Part shown: positions 6,837 to 15,009 of the stretch, in pieces | Layout of the letters: each line of letters starts with the position of its first letter | Position numbering within the stretch: position 1 is the stretch's first letter | DNA from: CAYOHR01 sp964512145 | Lineage (GTDB): Bacteria > Bacteroidota > Bacteroidia > Flavobacteriales_G > JALEGO01 | Direction: 5' to 3' | Length of the DNA: 31,645 nucleotides | NCBI GenBank assembly: GCA_964512145.1 | Contig: CAZEIM010000032.1 | Location: forward strand, 1 to 31,645 | Notes under the pieces: generated by a model | Seen by the model: the letters and a program-made list of their open reading frames with translations, nothing else | Database searches by the model: none | What the model was told of the DNA's origin: nothing | Program-made: the position numbers and the translations under genes

Positions 6837-9527
6837 TTAAAGCTTTTGCATTACTTCTGTTTCCTCGTATCCCTCAATAATATCACCCGCTTGAATATCA
6901 TTAAAATTATGTATATTTAATCCACACTCATATCCAGCTGTTACTTCTTTTACATCATCTTTAAATCGTTTTAACGAACCTAATTCACCGGAGTGAATAA
7001 CAATTCCATCGCGAATTATTCTAACCTTAGTTTTTCGGGAAATTTTTCCACTTTGAACATAACAACCGGCAACACTTCCAACTTTAGATATTTTAAATAC
7101 GTCTCTAATTTCAACATTACAAACTACTTTTTCCTCAATTTTAGGTGCCAACATTCCCTCCATAGCTGCTTTAACTTCATCAATAGCATCGTATATTACC
7201 GAATAAAAGCGAATATCAATTTGTTCTTTTTCAGCTAATTTTTTAGCACTGCTCGAAGGTCGAACTTGAAATCCAACAATAATTGCATCGGAAGCTGATG
7301 CTAAAAGAACATCTGATTCTGAAATTTGACCAACCGATTTATGTATAACATTAACTTGAATTTTTTCAGATGATAATTTCAATAATGAATCAGATAATGC
7401 CTCAATAGATCCATCAACATCTCCTTTAACAATAATGTTTAACTCTTTAAAATCTCCAACGGCTAATCTTCGGCCAATCTCATCCAATGTAATATGTTTT
7501 TGAGCTCTGATGCCTTGTTCTCTAATTAACTGTCCACGTTTTAAGGCGATATTCTTAGCTTCTTTTTCATCGGATAATACATTAAACTTATCACCGGCAT
7601 TGGGTGCTCCGTCTAATCCTAAAACAGAAACCGGACTTGAAGGACCTGCCTCAAGAACTTTTTCTCCTTTTTCATTAAACATAGCTTTAATCTTACCCCA
7701 ATAAGATCCGGCAACCAACACATCTCCAATTTTTAAAGTACCGGTTTGTACAATCAATGTACAAACATATCCTCTTCCTTTATCAAGAGTAGATTCAATA
7801 ATAGCTCCACTTGCTAAACGCGTAGGGTTAGCTTTTAAATCTAACAACTCTGCTTCTAATAAAACTTTTTCGAGTAATAATTCGATGTTTAATCCTTTTT
7901 TTGCTGATATTTCTTGTGTTTGAAACTTACCACCCCACTCTTCAACTAATATATTCATAGCAGCCAACTCCTCCCTAATTTTATCAGGATTAGCTCCTTC
8001 TTTATCGATTTTATTAAAAGCAAATATCATAGGAACACCAGCCGCTTGAGCATGATTTATTGCCTCTTTAGTTTGAGGCATAACACTATCATCGGCAGCA
8101 ATCACAATAATAACAATATCTGTTACTTGCGCTCCTCTAGCCCTCATAGCAGTAAATGCTTCGTGACCAGGTGTATCTAAAAACGTAATTTTTTTATCAT
8201 TTCCAACTTTTACACTATAGGCGCCTATATGTTGAGTAATTCCACCCGACTCACCTGCAATTACATTTGTTTTTCTAATATAATCAAGTAAAGAAGTTTT
8301 ACCGTGATCTACGTGTCCCATTACAGTAACAATAGGCGGTCTAGGTTTTAAATCTTCTTCTTTATCTACATAATCATTAATAGATTCTTGTACATCGGCA
8401 GAAATAAACTCTACTTTAAATCCAAATTCTTCGGCTAATATTGCTAATGCCTCTGCGTCAAGTCGTTGATTTATAGAAACAAACATTCCTAAAGACATGC
8501 ATGCGGATATTACATCATTTACAGAAACCTCCATCATATTAGCTAGCTGACTGGCTGTAACAAACTCCGTAACTTTTAAGGTTTGCTTTTCAATCTGTTT
8601 TTGTTTTTCTTCTTCCTCCAACTGTTGGCTAATTGCCTCACGTTTAAGCTTTCTATATTTAGCCGATTTTGATTTACCCCCTTTTGAACTTAAACGAGCT
8701 AATGTTTCACGAACTTCTTTTTGTATTTTTTCTTCATCTACAGGACCATTTGCAGAACCTGGAGTAAATGGCTTTTTAGTAAAGTTTTTATTTGGGTTAC
8801 TTGGCGGAATATACTTAGTAGCATTACTCACATCTACCCTATCCGGTCCGGCTTTAAATATTCTTTTGCGCTTTCTTTTCTCTTCTTCAGAAGCTGCATT
8901 TTTAGCATTTTGATCCTGATTGGCAGGGGGGGGTGTTGGAGTTGAAGGTTTTCTTTTTTCAGGCAAAACAATTTTACTCAATACTTTTGGCCCGTCTAAC
9001 TTTTCAGCGGTTGCTTTAATTAATTGTGGCTCTTGTGGAGTTTCTTTTGGTTTTTCTTCTTTTTGGGGCTCAATGGGAGCGATTTCTTCTTTTTTCTCTT
9101 CAACAGGTTTGGGTTTCTTTGAAAATTTTTCTAAATCAATTTTTCCAACAACTGTAACATTTTTCTCTTCAATTCTGGAAGTAGTTTTTTCGGGAATTAT
9201 GTCAGAAACATTCTCAATATTTTTTATAACTATCTCGTCTGCAATATTTTCTTCTTTAACCTCTTTAACAGGACTATTCATTACAGCATCTTCTATGCTA
9301 ACCGTGTCTTTTTTGAATGAAAATCCAACTAACTTAGACTCTTCTCGAGCGGTTTTATCTTCCTGAAATTTTCCAGCTAAGGTATCGTACATTTCGGAAG
9401 AAATTTTTGAATTAGGATTAGAATCAACATCAAACCCTTTTTCAGAAAGGAAATCAACAATTACTGAAATAGAAAGGTTAAACTCTCTGGCAACTTTACT
9501 TAATCTTTTTACTGCGGTTTCTGACAT
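6837..9527 (-). CDS. infB: translation initiation factor IF-2
   Basis: IF-2 is the GTPase that recruits initiator fMet-tRNA to the 30S subunit and promotes subunit joining. At 896 residues it has the usual layout: an N-terminal IF2_N helix (LSKVAREFNLSISVIVDFL), a long charged and Pro/Glu/Lys-rich linker (about 60-330), a second IF2_N-like segment (VTEFVTASQLANMMEVSVNDV), then the G domain with G1 GHVDHGKT (404-411), G3 DTPGH (from 451) and G4 NKID (505-508), followed by domains II-IV and a C-terminal fMet-tRNA-binding domain (near GDIIEGYE). It is last in the rimP-nusA-infB operon, 10 bases after nusA. The linker DNA contains a G8 homopolymer on the plus strand at 8926-8933, but the frame is intact. 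Confidence 0.98.
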   Translation of the reverse strand: MSETAVKRLSKVAREFNLSISVIVDFLSEKGFDVDSNPNSKISSEMYDTLAGKFQEDKTAREESKLVGFSFKKDTVSIEDAVMNSPVKEVKEENIADEIVIKNIENVSDIIPEKTTSRIEEKNVTVVGKIDLEKFSKKPKPVEEKKEEIAPIEPQKEEKPKETPQEPQLIKATAEKLDGPKVLSKIVLPEKRKPSTPTPPPANQDQNAKNAASEEEKRKRKRIFKAGPDRVDVSNATKYIPPSNPNKNFTKKPFTPGSANGPVDEEKIQKEVRETLARLSSKGGKSKSAKYRKLKREAISQQLEEEEKQKQIEKQTLKVTEFVTASQLANMMEVSVNDVISACMSLGMFVSINQRLDAEALAILAEEFGFKVEFISADVQESINDYVDKEEDLKPRPPIVTVMGHVDHGKTSLLDYIRKTNVIAGESGGITQHIGAYSVKVGNDKKITFLDTPGHEAFTAMRARGAQVTDIVIIVIAADDSVMPQTKEAINHAQAAGVPMIFAFNKIDKEGANPDKIREELAAMNILVEEWGGKFQTQEISAKKGLNIELLLEKVLLEAELLDLKANPTRLASGAIIESTLDKGRGYVCTLIVQTGTLKIGDVLVAGSYWGKIKAMFNEKGEKVLEAGPSSPVSVLGLDGAPNAGDKFNVLSDEKEAKNIALKRGQLIREQGIRAQKHITLDEIGRRLAVGDFKELNIIVKGDVDGSIEALSDSLLKLSSEKIQVNVIHKSVGQISESDVLLASASDAIIVGFQVRPSSSAKKLAEKEQIDIRFYSVIYDAIDEVKAAMEGMLAPKIEEKVVCNVEIRDVFKISKVGSVAGCYVQSGKISRKTKVRIIRDGIVIHSGELGSLKRFKDDVKEVTAGYECGLNIHNFNDIQAGDIIEGYEETEVMQKL

Positions 9528-9537
9528 ACTTATTTTT

Positions 9538-10773
9538 TTATTCGAACTCAGACTTTAAAATGGAAACCACTTCTTTTACGGTTTCTTCCTCTAAATCGGT
9601 TCTTTTTACTAAATCTTCTATACTTAAATCCAATACACTTTTTGCGGTATCACAGCCAATGGATTTTAATTCATCAATGATCCAATGATCAATTTCATCT
9701 GCAAATTCATCTAAATCTACATCTTCTACTTCCTCAACAGCCTCCCTATATACATCAATTTCATATCCTGTAAGTTTACCGGCTAATTTAATATTATATC
9801 CTCCTTTACCTATAGCCATGGATACTTGATCAGGTTTTAAATATACATTAGCTCTCTTAGTATCATCATTTAATTGTATAGAAGAAATTTTAGCAGGACT
9901 TAACGCACGAGTAATATATAGAGGAATATTATTGGTGTAATTTATCACATCAATATTTTCATTTCGAAGTTCTCGAACTATTCCATGAATTCTAGACCCT
10001 TTCATACCTACGCAAGCACCTACTGGATCAATTCTGTCATCGTATGACTCAACGGCAACTTTGGCTCTTTCTCCTGGTTCACGAACAATATTTTTTATCG
10101 TTATAAGACCATCAAAAACTTCTGGTACTTCACGCTCAAACAATCTTTCTAAAAATAAGGGAGAAGTTCTTGATAAAATTATGGAAGGGGTATTGTTTTT
10201 CATTTCAACTCTAGCTACAACAGCGGTTACACTATCTCCTTTTTTATAAAAGTCGCTAGGTATTTGCTCTGTTTTTGGAAGCACTAATTCATTTCCATCT
10301 TCATCCAACAACAAAATTTCTTTTTTCCAAACTTGGTGTACTTCACCCGATATAATTTCCCCTACTCTATCTTTATATTTTTTATAAATCCCGTCTTTTT
10401 CAAATTCGTTAATTTTTGAAGCTAAATTTTGTCTCATAGATAAAATAGCTCTTCTACCAAAATCAGGAATTTTAATTTCTTCGGCAAAATCCTCTCCCAC
10501 TTCAATGTCGGGTATTTGCTTTTTTGCTTCAGAATATGGTATTTCTAATACTTCATCTTCCCATTCATCATCGGCTACCACTTTTCTATTACGATATAGC
10601 TCTAAATGCCCTTTATCAACATTTACAATTACATCAAAATCCCCTTCTTCCCCAAATTTCTTTTTTAACATACCGTAAAACACTTCTTCTAAAATATTCA
10701 TCATGGTTTCACGATCAATATTTTTCATGTCTTTAAAATCGGAAAACGATTCAATTAAATATTCGCTGTTCAT
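9538..10773 (-). CDS. nusA: transcription termination/antitermination factor NusA
   Basis: NusA binds RNA polymerase and nascent RNA and controls pausing, intrinsic termination and antitermination. The 411-residue protein has an N-terminal polymerase-binding domain (about 1-130), an S1 RNA-binding domain (about 135-205), KH1 with GMKG at 256-259, KH2 with the canonical GKGG at 322-325, and a short acidic C-terminal helix-hairpin-helix-like segment (about 355-411). The long double C-terminal repeat of E. coli NusA is absent, as in many Bacteroidota. It begins 3 bases after rimP and precedes infB by 10. A terminator-like hairpin in the operon leader could make NusA autoregulatory (see the rimP leader entry). 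Confidence 0.97.
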   Translation of the reverse strand: MNSEYLIESFSDFKDMKNIDRETMMNILEEVFYGMLKKKFGEEGDFDVIVNVDKGHLELYRNRKVVADDEWEDEVLEIPYSEAKKQIPDIEVGEDFAEEIKIPDFGRRAILSMRQNLASKINEFEKDGIYKKYKDRVGEIISGEVHQVWKKEILLLDEDGNELVLPKTEQIPSDFYKKGDSVTAVVARVEMKNNTPSIILSRTSPLFLERLFEREVPEVFDGLITIKNIVREPGERAKVAVESYDDRIDPVGACVGMKGSRIHGIVRELRNENIDVINYTNNIPLYITRALSPAKISSIQLNDDTKRANVYLKPDQVSMAIGKGGYNIKLAGKLTGYEIDVYREAVEEVEDVDLDEFADEIDHWIIDELKSIGCDTAKSVLDLSIEDLVKRTDLEEETVKEVVSILKSEFE

Positions 10774-10776
10774 AAG

Positions 10777-11241
10777 TTATTTTTTGAATGTAATAATTTT
10801 TTTAACTTCTTTTATATCCTGTAAAGGAAAAACTATTTGTTTTATTTGTTGAATTTTTTTCTTTTTTTCTTTAATGACCTCTGTATATTCCAATACTACT
10901 TCATGTTCATTATATTGCTTTAATACTCCGGCATGAGTTTTTCCATCTTTTGTTTTTATTTCAATTTTTTTATCGATATTTTTTAAAAATTGCTCTTTTA
11001 CTTTAAAGGGTCTACCCATTCCGGGGGAACTAACCATAACAGAAATGTCCAATGTGTCTTTATCCAGCGCATTATTTAAATACCTGTTTAACTTGGCACA
11101 TTGATCAATAGTAACACCGGTAAAACTGTCAATTTCTAATTGTATGTTGTTTGCAAAATCCATCGTACAATCTACTAAAAACAGTTGATGCTCTTGTAAA
11201 TACGGAGAAATTATTTGAATGATATGCTCTTTTGTCAACAT
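10777..11241 (-). CDS. rimP: ribosome maturation factor RimP
   Basis: RimP assists maturation of the 30S subunit. The 154-residue protein shows the two-domain family layout: an N-terminal alpha/beta domain with the conserved SSPGMGRPF segment (about residues 70-78, matching the family's S-S-P-G-x-x-R-P-L) and a C-terminal Sm-like barrel ending in a Lys-rich strand. It is the first gene of the rimP-nusA-infB operon, an order conserved across bacteria. Its ATG lies four bases after the U-tract of a GC-rich hairpin and about 43 bases after the predicted transcription start, so the hairpin falls in the leader. Confidence 0.95.
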   Translation of the reverse strand: MLTKEHIIQIISPYLQEHQLFLVDCTMDFANNIQLEIDSFTGVTIDQCAKLNRYLNNALDKDTLDISVMVSSPGMGRPFKVKEQFLKNIDKKIEIKTKDGKTHAGVLKQYNEHEVVLEYTEVIKEKKKKIQQIKQIVFPLQDIKEVKKIITFKK

Positions 11242-11245
11242 AAAT

Positions 11246-11275
11246 AAAAAAGGGGGCTAATCCCCCCACTTTTTT
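11246..11275 (-). terminator. terminator-like hairpin in the rimP leader (possible attenuator)
   Basis: Read on the minus strand: six A (11275-11270), GT, a G run (11267-11262), a five-base loop, CCCCC (11256-11252) and six T (11251-11246). The GC stem plus U-tract is a textbook intrinsic terminator, and the A6/T6 arms could extend it and let it work in both directions. It lies downstream of the predicted rimP promoter (11319-11289) and ends four bases before the rimP ATG. It could therefore terminate the upstream T9SS gene's transcript, attenuate rimP-nusA-infB, or limit access to the start codon. Confidence 0.75.
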
Positions 11276-11288
11276 CTTAAATTCGTTG

Positions 11289-11319
11289 CAAATTTAAAAC
11301 AAATAAATTAAATATGCAA
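11289..11319 (-). promoter_or_regulatory. promoter of rimP-nusA-infB
   Basis: On the minus strand TTG (11319-11317) is followed by 20 bases and TAAATTTG (11296-11289), a full match to the Bacteroidota sigma-A consensus. It begins just after the stop of the upstream T9SS gene at 11328. Transcription should start near 11284, upstream of the leader hairpin. Confidence 0.65.
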
Positions 11320-11327
11320 TGAAAGTT

Positions 11328-12509
11328 TTACTTTTCTATGACTAAGAGTTGACTGTAATAATCTTCGTACGTAGTGCCTAAGATTATATATATCCCAGCA
11401 GGAATCTTTTCATAGGGATCAACAGCCTGCAAAAATCCACCTTCATCATTCGTTATTAATACTTTTGAATACAATTCTTTTCCGTTCATATCAATCACTG
11501 AAATTAAAAATTCTTGATTTGAATTATAGGTTTTCACATTTTTAACATAAAATTCTCTACCAACTACTACTGGATTAGGATAAATAGAAAATGAATTATT
11601 AAGAGAGGCGTTTTCTGAAGCGGTATTTTTTAAATCGATAGAAATAATTTTACTGTAGGAGAATTGTCCGTCATAATCCACTTGTTTTAACCTGTAATAG
11701 TTTGTTCCACTTAACGGGTTCTCGTCTTCAAATGAATAATATTGATTGGTAGATGAATTTCCTTTCCCTTCTCTAGTAAAAATAGGTTTAAATAATTCTG
11801 TATTATAAGATCTTTCCAATACAAAATAACTATTATTTATTTCACTGGACGTAGTCCAATTTATACGCACCTTATGATCATTTTGAATGGCTTCAAAAAC
11901 ACTTAGTTCAATAGGTAAAGTTATAGGCGTATAGTAAACAATAATACCCACAAAATCCACCTGAATATCTGGATTAAAAAATGGAACCACAAAACCATCA
12001 TCACGTTTAAAAGCTACTTTAATACCAAATTCTGCATCATTAACCTCACTCACATTTAAAGAAGGTAAGCCTAACAACGGATCAGAGCCTGTTCCGTAAG
12101 TATCTTCAGCATCTGTTCCTCCTTTTCTAGACACAGAAGATTGGTCAGAACCACTTACGTCTCCTGCTTTAACAATATACACTCCATCATCTAAGGTTAA
12201 ATCGTTAACATCTTTCATTTCTAGAATAATACGAACACTATCAATCGTTGCGCCTGCAGGTATCGTAAAATTAAATTTAGTAGCGTGTATATAGTCTGTA
12301 AACTGTCCATCAGTGGTTAATGTTGTACCGGGTGTTGCATAACTATCATCTTGTGATGCTAAATTCGACAAGTTTACCCATCCGGATGTACTTCCTCCTC
12401 TAGCCTCTACAGCAAATTCTGTAGCTCCCCTCCTTTGACTATCAGCCAATACATTCAAACACAAACCTACTATTAAGGTAGTGGTAATATGTAATTTTAG
12501 AGCATTCAT
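11328..12509 (-). CDS. secreted protein with T9SS type A sorting domain
   Basis: This 393-residue exported protein starts best at 12509, giving a signal peptide (MNALKLHITTTLIVGLCLNVLA); the reading from 12536 adds nine charged residues ahead of it. Residues about 25-205 form a beta-rich domain with IPAGATIDSVRI and VGIIVYYT, a module I associate with repeated secreted Bacteroidota proteins of unknown function. It is followed by a fibronectin-III-like segment (about 210-300, VRINWTTSSEINNSYFVLERS) and a type A sorting domain (about 315-393, FSIYPNPVVVG to the C-terminus). No catalytic motif is seen. It lies about 100 bases after nfu on the same strand and upstream of the rimP promoter, and could be read through from the nfu operon or from its own unrecognised promoter. 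Confidence 0.8.
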   Translation of the reverse strand: MNALKLHITTTLIVGLCLNVLADSQRRGATEFAVEARGGSTSGWVNLSNLASQDDSYATPGTTLTTDGQFTDYIHATKFNFTIPAGATIDSVRIILEMKDVNDLTLDDGVYIVKAGDVSGSDQSSVSRKGGTDAEDTYGTGSDPLLGLPSLNVSEVNDAEFGIKVAFKRDDGFVVPFFNPDIQVDFVGIIVYYTPITLPIELSVFEAIQNDHKVRINWTTSSEINNSYFVLERSYNTELFKPIFTREGKGNSSTNQYYSFEDENPLSGTNYYRLKQVDYDGQFSYSKIISIDLKNTASENASLNNSFSIYPNPVVVGREFYVKNVKTYNSNQEFLISVIDMNGKELYSKVLITNDEGGFLQAVDPYEKIPAGIYIILGTTYEDYYSQLLVIEK

Positions 12510-12613
12510 AATATATGATTTATCTTCCTCTTTCAACGGTAAAAAATATAAAAGGTTACAAGCGTTATAAAAAACTAGACAGAAATTGACTTAAATAAAT
12601 GTTAAATAATTAT

Positions 12614-12862
12614 TCAAGCAAATTGATGAATAACATCCTTAACTTCAGGTACAGTATTTAAAATAGTATTTTTGATTCCTGCTTCAAAGGTGGTTTTGTT
12701 CATGGTACACGTAGTGCAAGATCCCATAAATTTCAGCACAACAATATTGTCTTGTGTAATGTCCAACAACTCTACATCGCCTCCATCTTCCTGTAAAAAA
12801 GGTCTTATTTGATTTAAAGCTTCATTTACTTTAGTGTGCAAAACATGAACAAGTTTACTCAT
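12614..12862 (-). CDS. Nfu/NifU C-terminal domain Fe-S scaffold protein
   Basis: An 82-residue single-domain protein that should bind a labile [4Fe-4S] cluster between two subunits and pass it to apo-enzymes. The conserved family blocks are visible: LNQIRPFLQEDGGDVELLDI, then GSCTTC with the ligand pair Cys49 and Cys52, then a C-terminal helix and strand ending in VPEVKDVIHQ. The start at 12862 gives MSKLV; an ATG two codons upstream (12868) is also possible. It directly follows the mrp gene, a fitting partner, since Mrp and Nfu proteins both carry Fe-S clusters. It is the last clear gene of the trmB-ATL-mrp-nfu set. Confidence 0.9.
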   Translation of the reverse strand: MSKLVHVLHTKVNEALNQIRPFLQEDGGDVELLDITQDNIVVLKFMGSCTTCTMNKTTFEAGIKNTILNTVPEVKDVIHQFA

Positions 12863-12881
12863 ATACACAAAAATAGATATA

Positions 12882-13946
12882 TTATCCTTTTATAAGAGAT
12901 TTTTGCAGTAATACATCCATAATATTTTGAAAATAGGGAGAATATACACTCTTTTCTTGAAGTACAAATGGTCTACCTATATCTGCTGCTTCTCTAACGC
13001 TTTGTATTAATGGTATTTTACCTAACAACGGAACATTTGTTTCTTCCGATAAAGCATCTGCCCCATTTTTACCAAAAATATAGTATTTATGATCGGGTAA
13101 TTCTTCCGGTGTAAACCAGGACATGTTTTCAATAATTCCCAACACCGGCATATTAATATTGGGAGATTGAAACATAGCAATACCTTTTCGTGCATCGGCA
13201 ATAGAGACCGGTTGTGGTGTAGTAATAATAATAGCTCCATCTAAAGGAACTTGCTGTGCTATGGTTAAATGAATATCACCCGTACCAGGAGGTAAATCTA
13301 TAAGCAAATAATCCAACTCACCCCAATACGCATCTTTAAACATTTGTACTAAGGCTTTAGAAGCCATGGGACCACGCCATATAACTGCTTGATTAATATC
13401 GGCAAAAAAACCAATCGACAATATTTTAACCCCATAGTTTTCAACGGGCATAATATAGGATTTACCTTCTATTTCTTGCACTTTTGGTTTATCGTACAAT
13501 ACATCAAACATTAAAGGGATAGATGGTCCATATATATCAGCATCAATTAAACCAACCTTATATCCTTGTTTAGCTAAGCCTACCGCTAAATTACTCGTAA
13601 TGGTTGATTTTCCTACCCCGCCTTTTCCGGATGAAATAGCCCATACATTTTTTACGCCAGGTAAAATGGTGCGCAATTCAGGAGATCTATCTTTAGCTTC
13701 ACCTAAAGGTTTAATCGTAACATGAACCTCTATTTCGGGATAAAAACGATGTATATTATGCACACAAGCTTCTTCCATTCTTTTTTTATTGTGCATAGCC
13801 GGGTTATGAATAAACACATCAAAATGTATTTTATTAAACTCGGAAACTATATTATGTACTAATTGTAATGACACAATATCTTTTTTTAAGTCAGGTTCTG
13901 TAACAAAAGATAAAGCGTGTAATATCTGATCTTGAGTAAGTTTCAT
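12882..13946 (-). CDS. mrp: Mrp/NBP35-family Fe-S cluster carrier ATPase
   Basis: A 354-residue cytoplasmic P-loop ATPase of the Mrp (ApbC) family that binds and transfers Fe-S clusters. Residues 1-85 are a MIP18/DUF59-type domain. The deviant Walker A GKGGVGKST is at 107-115, followed by GLIDADIYGPSIP and a Walker B-like YLLIDLPPGTGD, then IIENMSWF. A C-x-x-C pair usual near the end of the ATPase domain is not visible here (the region reads NMSWFTPEELPDHKYYIFG), a variation I believe occurs in some Bacteroidota members. The ATG overlaps the stop of the alkyltransferase-like gene by 4 bases (ATGA), so translation is coupled. An nfu gene follows directly. Confidence 0.93.
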   Translation of the reverse strand: MKLTQDQILHALSFVTEPDLKKDIVSLQLVHNIVSEFNKIHFDVFIHNPAMHNKKRMEEACVHNIHRFYPEIEVHVTIKPLGEAKDRSPELRTILPGVKNVWAISSGKGGVGKSTITSNLAVGLAKQGYKVGLIDADIYGPSIPLMFDVLYDKPKVQEIEGKSYIMPVENYGVKILSIGFFADINQAVIWRGPMASKALVQMFKDAYWGELDYLLIDLPPGTGDIHLTIAQQVPLDGAIIITTPQPVSIADARKGIAMFQSPNINMPVLGIIENMSWFTPEELPDHKYYIFGKNGADALSEETNVPLLGKIPLIQSVREAADIGRPFVLQEKSVYSPYFQNIMDVLLQKSLIKG

Positions 13947-14293
13947 AAAGTATTAATTTCTGCTAATGGATCCCAAAAATGCTTATTAAAATCGACCACT
14001 GCATTATGTTTAATGGTAATTCCTTCTTCTTGTAATTTGCATTGCATGGCATCAGGTGAATCAAAATGATGTTTTCCTGTAAGTAAGCCATTTCTGTTAA
14101 CCACACGGTGTGCCGGTATAGAAAGTTTTTGGATATGAGAAGCGTTTAAAGCCCAACCCACCATACGAGCAGATCCTTTTACTCCTAATGCACTTGCAAT
14201 AGCTCCATAAGAAGTTACCCTTCCATGTGGAATAAGGCAAACTATATCATAAACCTGTTGAAAAAAATTATTCTTTTCCTCTATAGGCAGCAT
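13943..14293 (-). CDS. alkyltransferase-like (MGMT-family) protein lacking the acceptor cysteine
   Basis: This 116-residue protein matches the DNA-binding domain of O6-methylguanine-DNA methyltransferase: IPHGRVTSYGAIA with Tyr29, the Arg-finger helix containing Arg43, WALNAS, and IPAHRVVNRNG. In true methyltransferases the last motif is PCHRV and the Cys accepts the alkyl group; here it is Ala61, so repair by self-alkylation is not possible. Alkyltransferase-like proteins instead bind and flip O6-alkylguanine and hand it to nucleotide excision repair. I expect the same here, but that is family inference. It overlaps the end of trmB by 13 bases and the start of mrp by 4, within one operon. 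Confidence 0.9.
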   Translation of the reverse strand: MLPIEEKNNFFQQVYDIVCLIPHGRVTSYGAIASALGVKGSARMVGWALNASHIQKLSIPAHRVVNRNGLLTGKHHFDSPDAMQCKLQEEGITIKHNAVVDFNKHFWDPLAEINTL

Positions 14294-14955
14294 GATACAT
14301 ATTTAATGGTTTGTTGTTCATTTAAAAACATATTTTCATAAAAAGTTTGTATCTCTTTTGTTCCAAGAGGAAAATTTCCTGTAGTATGATACAAATCAGA
14401 TGTAAAAAAGTTTATTGTAAAATGATTATTTTTCCAAGTTTGTAAAGTATATTCATACAAAGAGGTATTATCGGTTTTAAGATGTACCCATGCTTGAGGT
14501 TTTAAAAATTTTTTGTACTTATTCATAAAGGGTATAGATGTTAATCGCTTTTTTTCTCGACTTTCTTGGGGTTGTGGATCCGGAAATGGAATCCATATTT
14601 CAGAAACTTCTTCGGGTTGAAAGAATGAATCGATAAAATCGATGCGTGAACGCAAAAAAAAGACATTGTTTAATTTTTTTTCTAAGGCTTGTTTGGCTCC
14701 AGTATAAATTCTTGCACCTTTTATATCAACGCCAATAAAATTTTTATCGGGATACAAGGAGGCAAGACCTACGGTATATTCTCCTTTACCACAACCCAAC
14801 TCTAAAACAATAGGGTTATTATTTTTAAAAATCAACTCATTCCATTTGCCTTTTAAAGGATGTTGTTGTTGAAAAATCTCACTCCACGTTGGTTGAATAA
14901 CGTGTTTAAAATGCTGAATTTCTTCAAATTTTTTAAGCTTTCCTTTTCCTCCCAT
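14281..14955 (-). CDS. trmB: tRNA (guanine-N7-)-methyltransferase TrmB
   Basis: TrmB uses S-adenosylmethionine to methylate N7 of G46 in the tRNA variable loop. The start at 14955 gives 224 residues beginning MGGKGKLKKF; the longer reading from 15012 would run upstream through its own promoter. The SAM-binding motif is LELGCGKGEY (Glu52 to Tyr60), followed by GVDIKGARI and a conserved WIPFPDPQP segment near 120-130 that corresponds to the family's P-D-P/W-K-K region. It opens the trmB-ATL-mrp-nfu operon and overlaps the next gene by 13 bases. A clean promoter lies at 15009-14979, leaving a leader of about 19 bases. Confidence 0.94.
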   Translation of the reverse strand: MGGKGKLKKFEEIQHFKHVIQPTWSEIFQQQHPLKGKWNELIFKNNNPIVLELGCGKGEYTVGLASLYPDKNFIGVDIKGARIYTGAKQALEKKLNNVFFLRSRIDFIDSFFQPEEVSEIWIPFPDPQPQESREKKRLTSIPFMNKYKKFLKPQAWVHLKTDNTSLYEYTLQTWKNNHFTINFFTSDLYHTTGNFPLGTKEIQTFYENMFLNEQQTIKYVSCCL

Positions 14956-14978
14956 TGAATAAAAAAATAGTAGATTTA

Positions 14979-15009
14979 CAAAAATATATGCTTCTTGGTT
15001 ATTAAACAA
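14979..15009 (-). promoter_or_regulatory. promoter of the trmB-ATL-mrp-nfu operon
   Basis: On the minus strand TTG (15009-15007) is followed by 20 bases and TATTTTTG (14986-14979), a full match with the same spacing as the rimP and M23 promoters. It overlaps the first codons of the divergent glycosyltransferase gene, so the two transcription units may interfere. Confidence 0.65.

Noticed and set aside
8926..8933. G8 homopolymer in infB as a phase-variable tract
   Set aside because: It encodes the Pro-rich part of the IF-2 linker, the frame is intact, and switching an essential gene on and off makes no sense.
8920..9366. A 148-codon plus-strand open frame opposite the infB linker
   Set aside because: It is a low-complexity mirror of the charged IF-2 linker (Phe/Ser-rich), with no domain, promoter or separate gene context.
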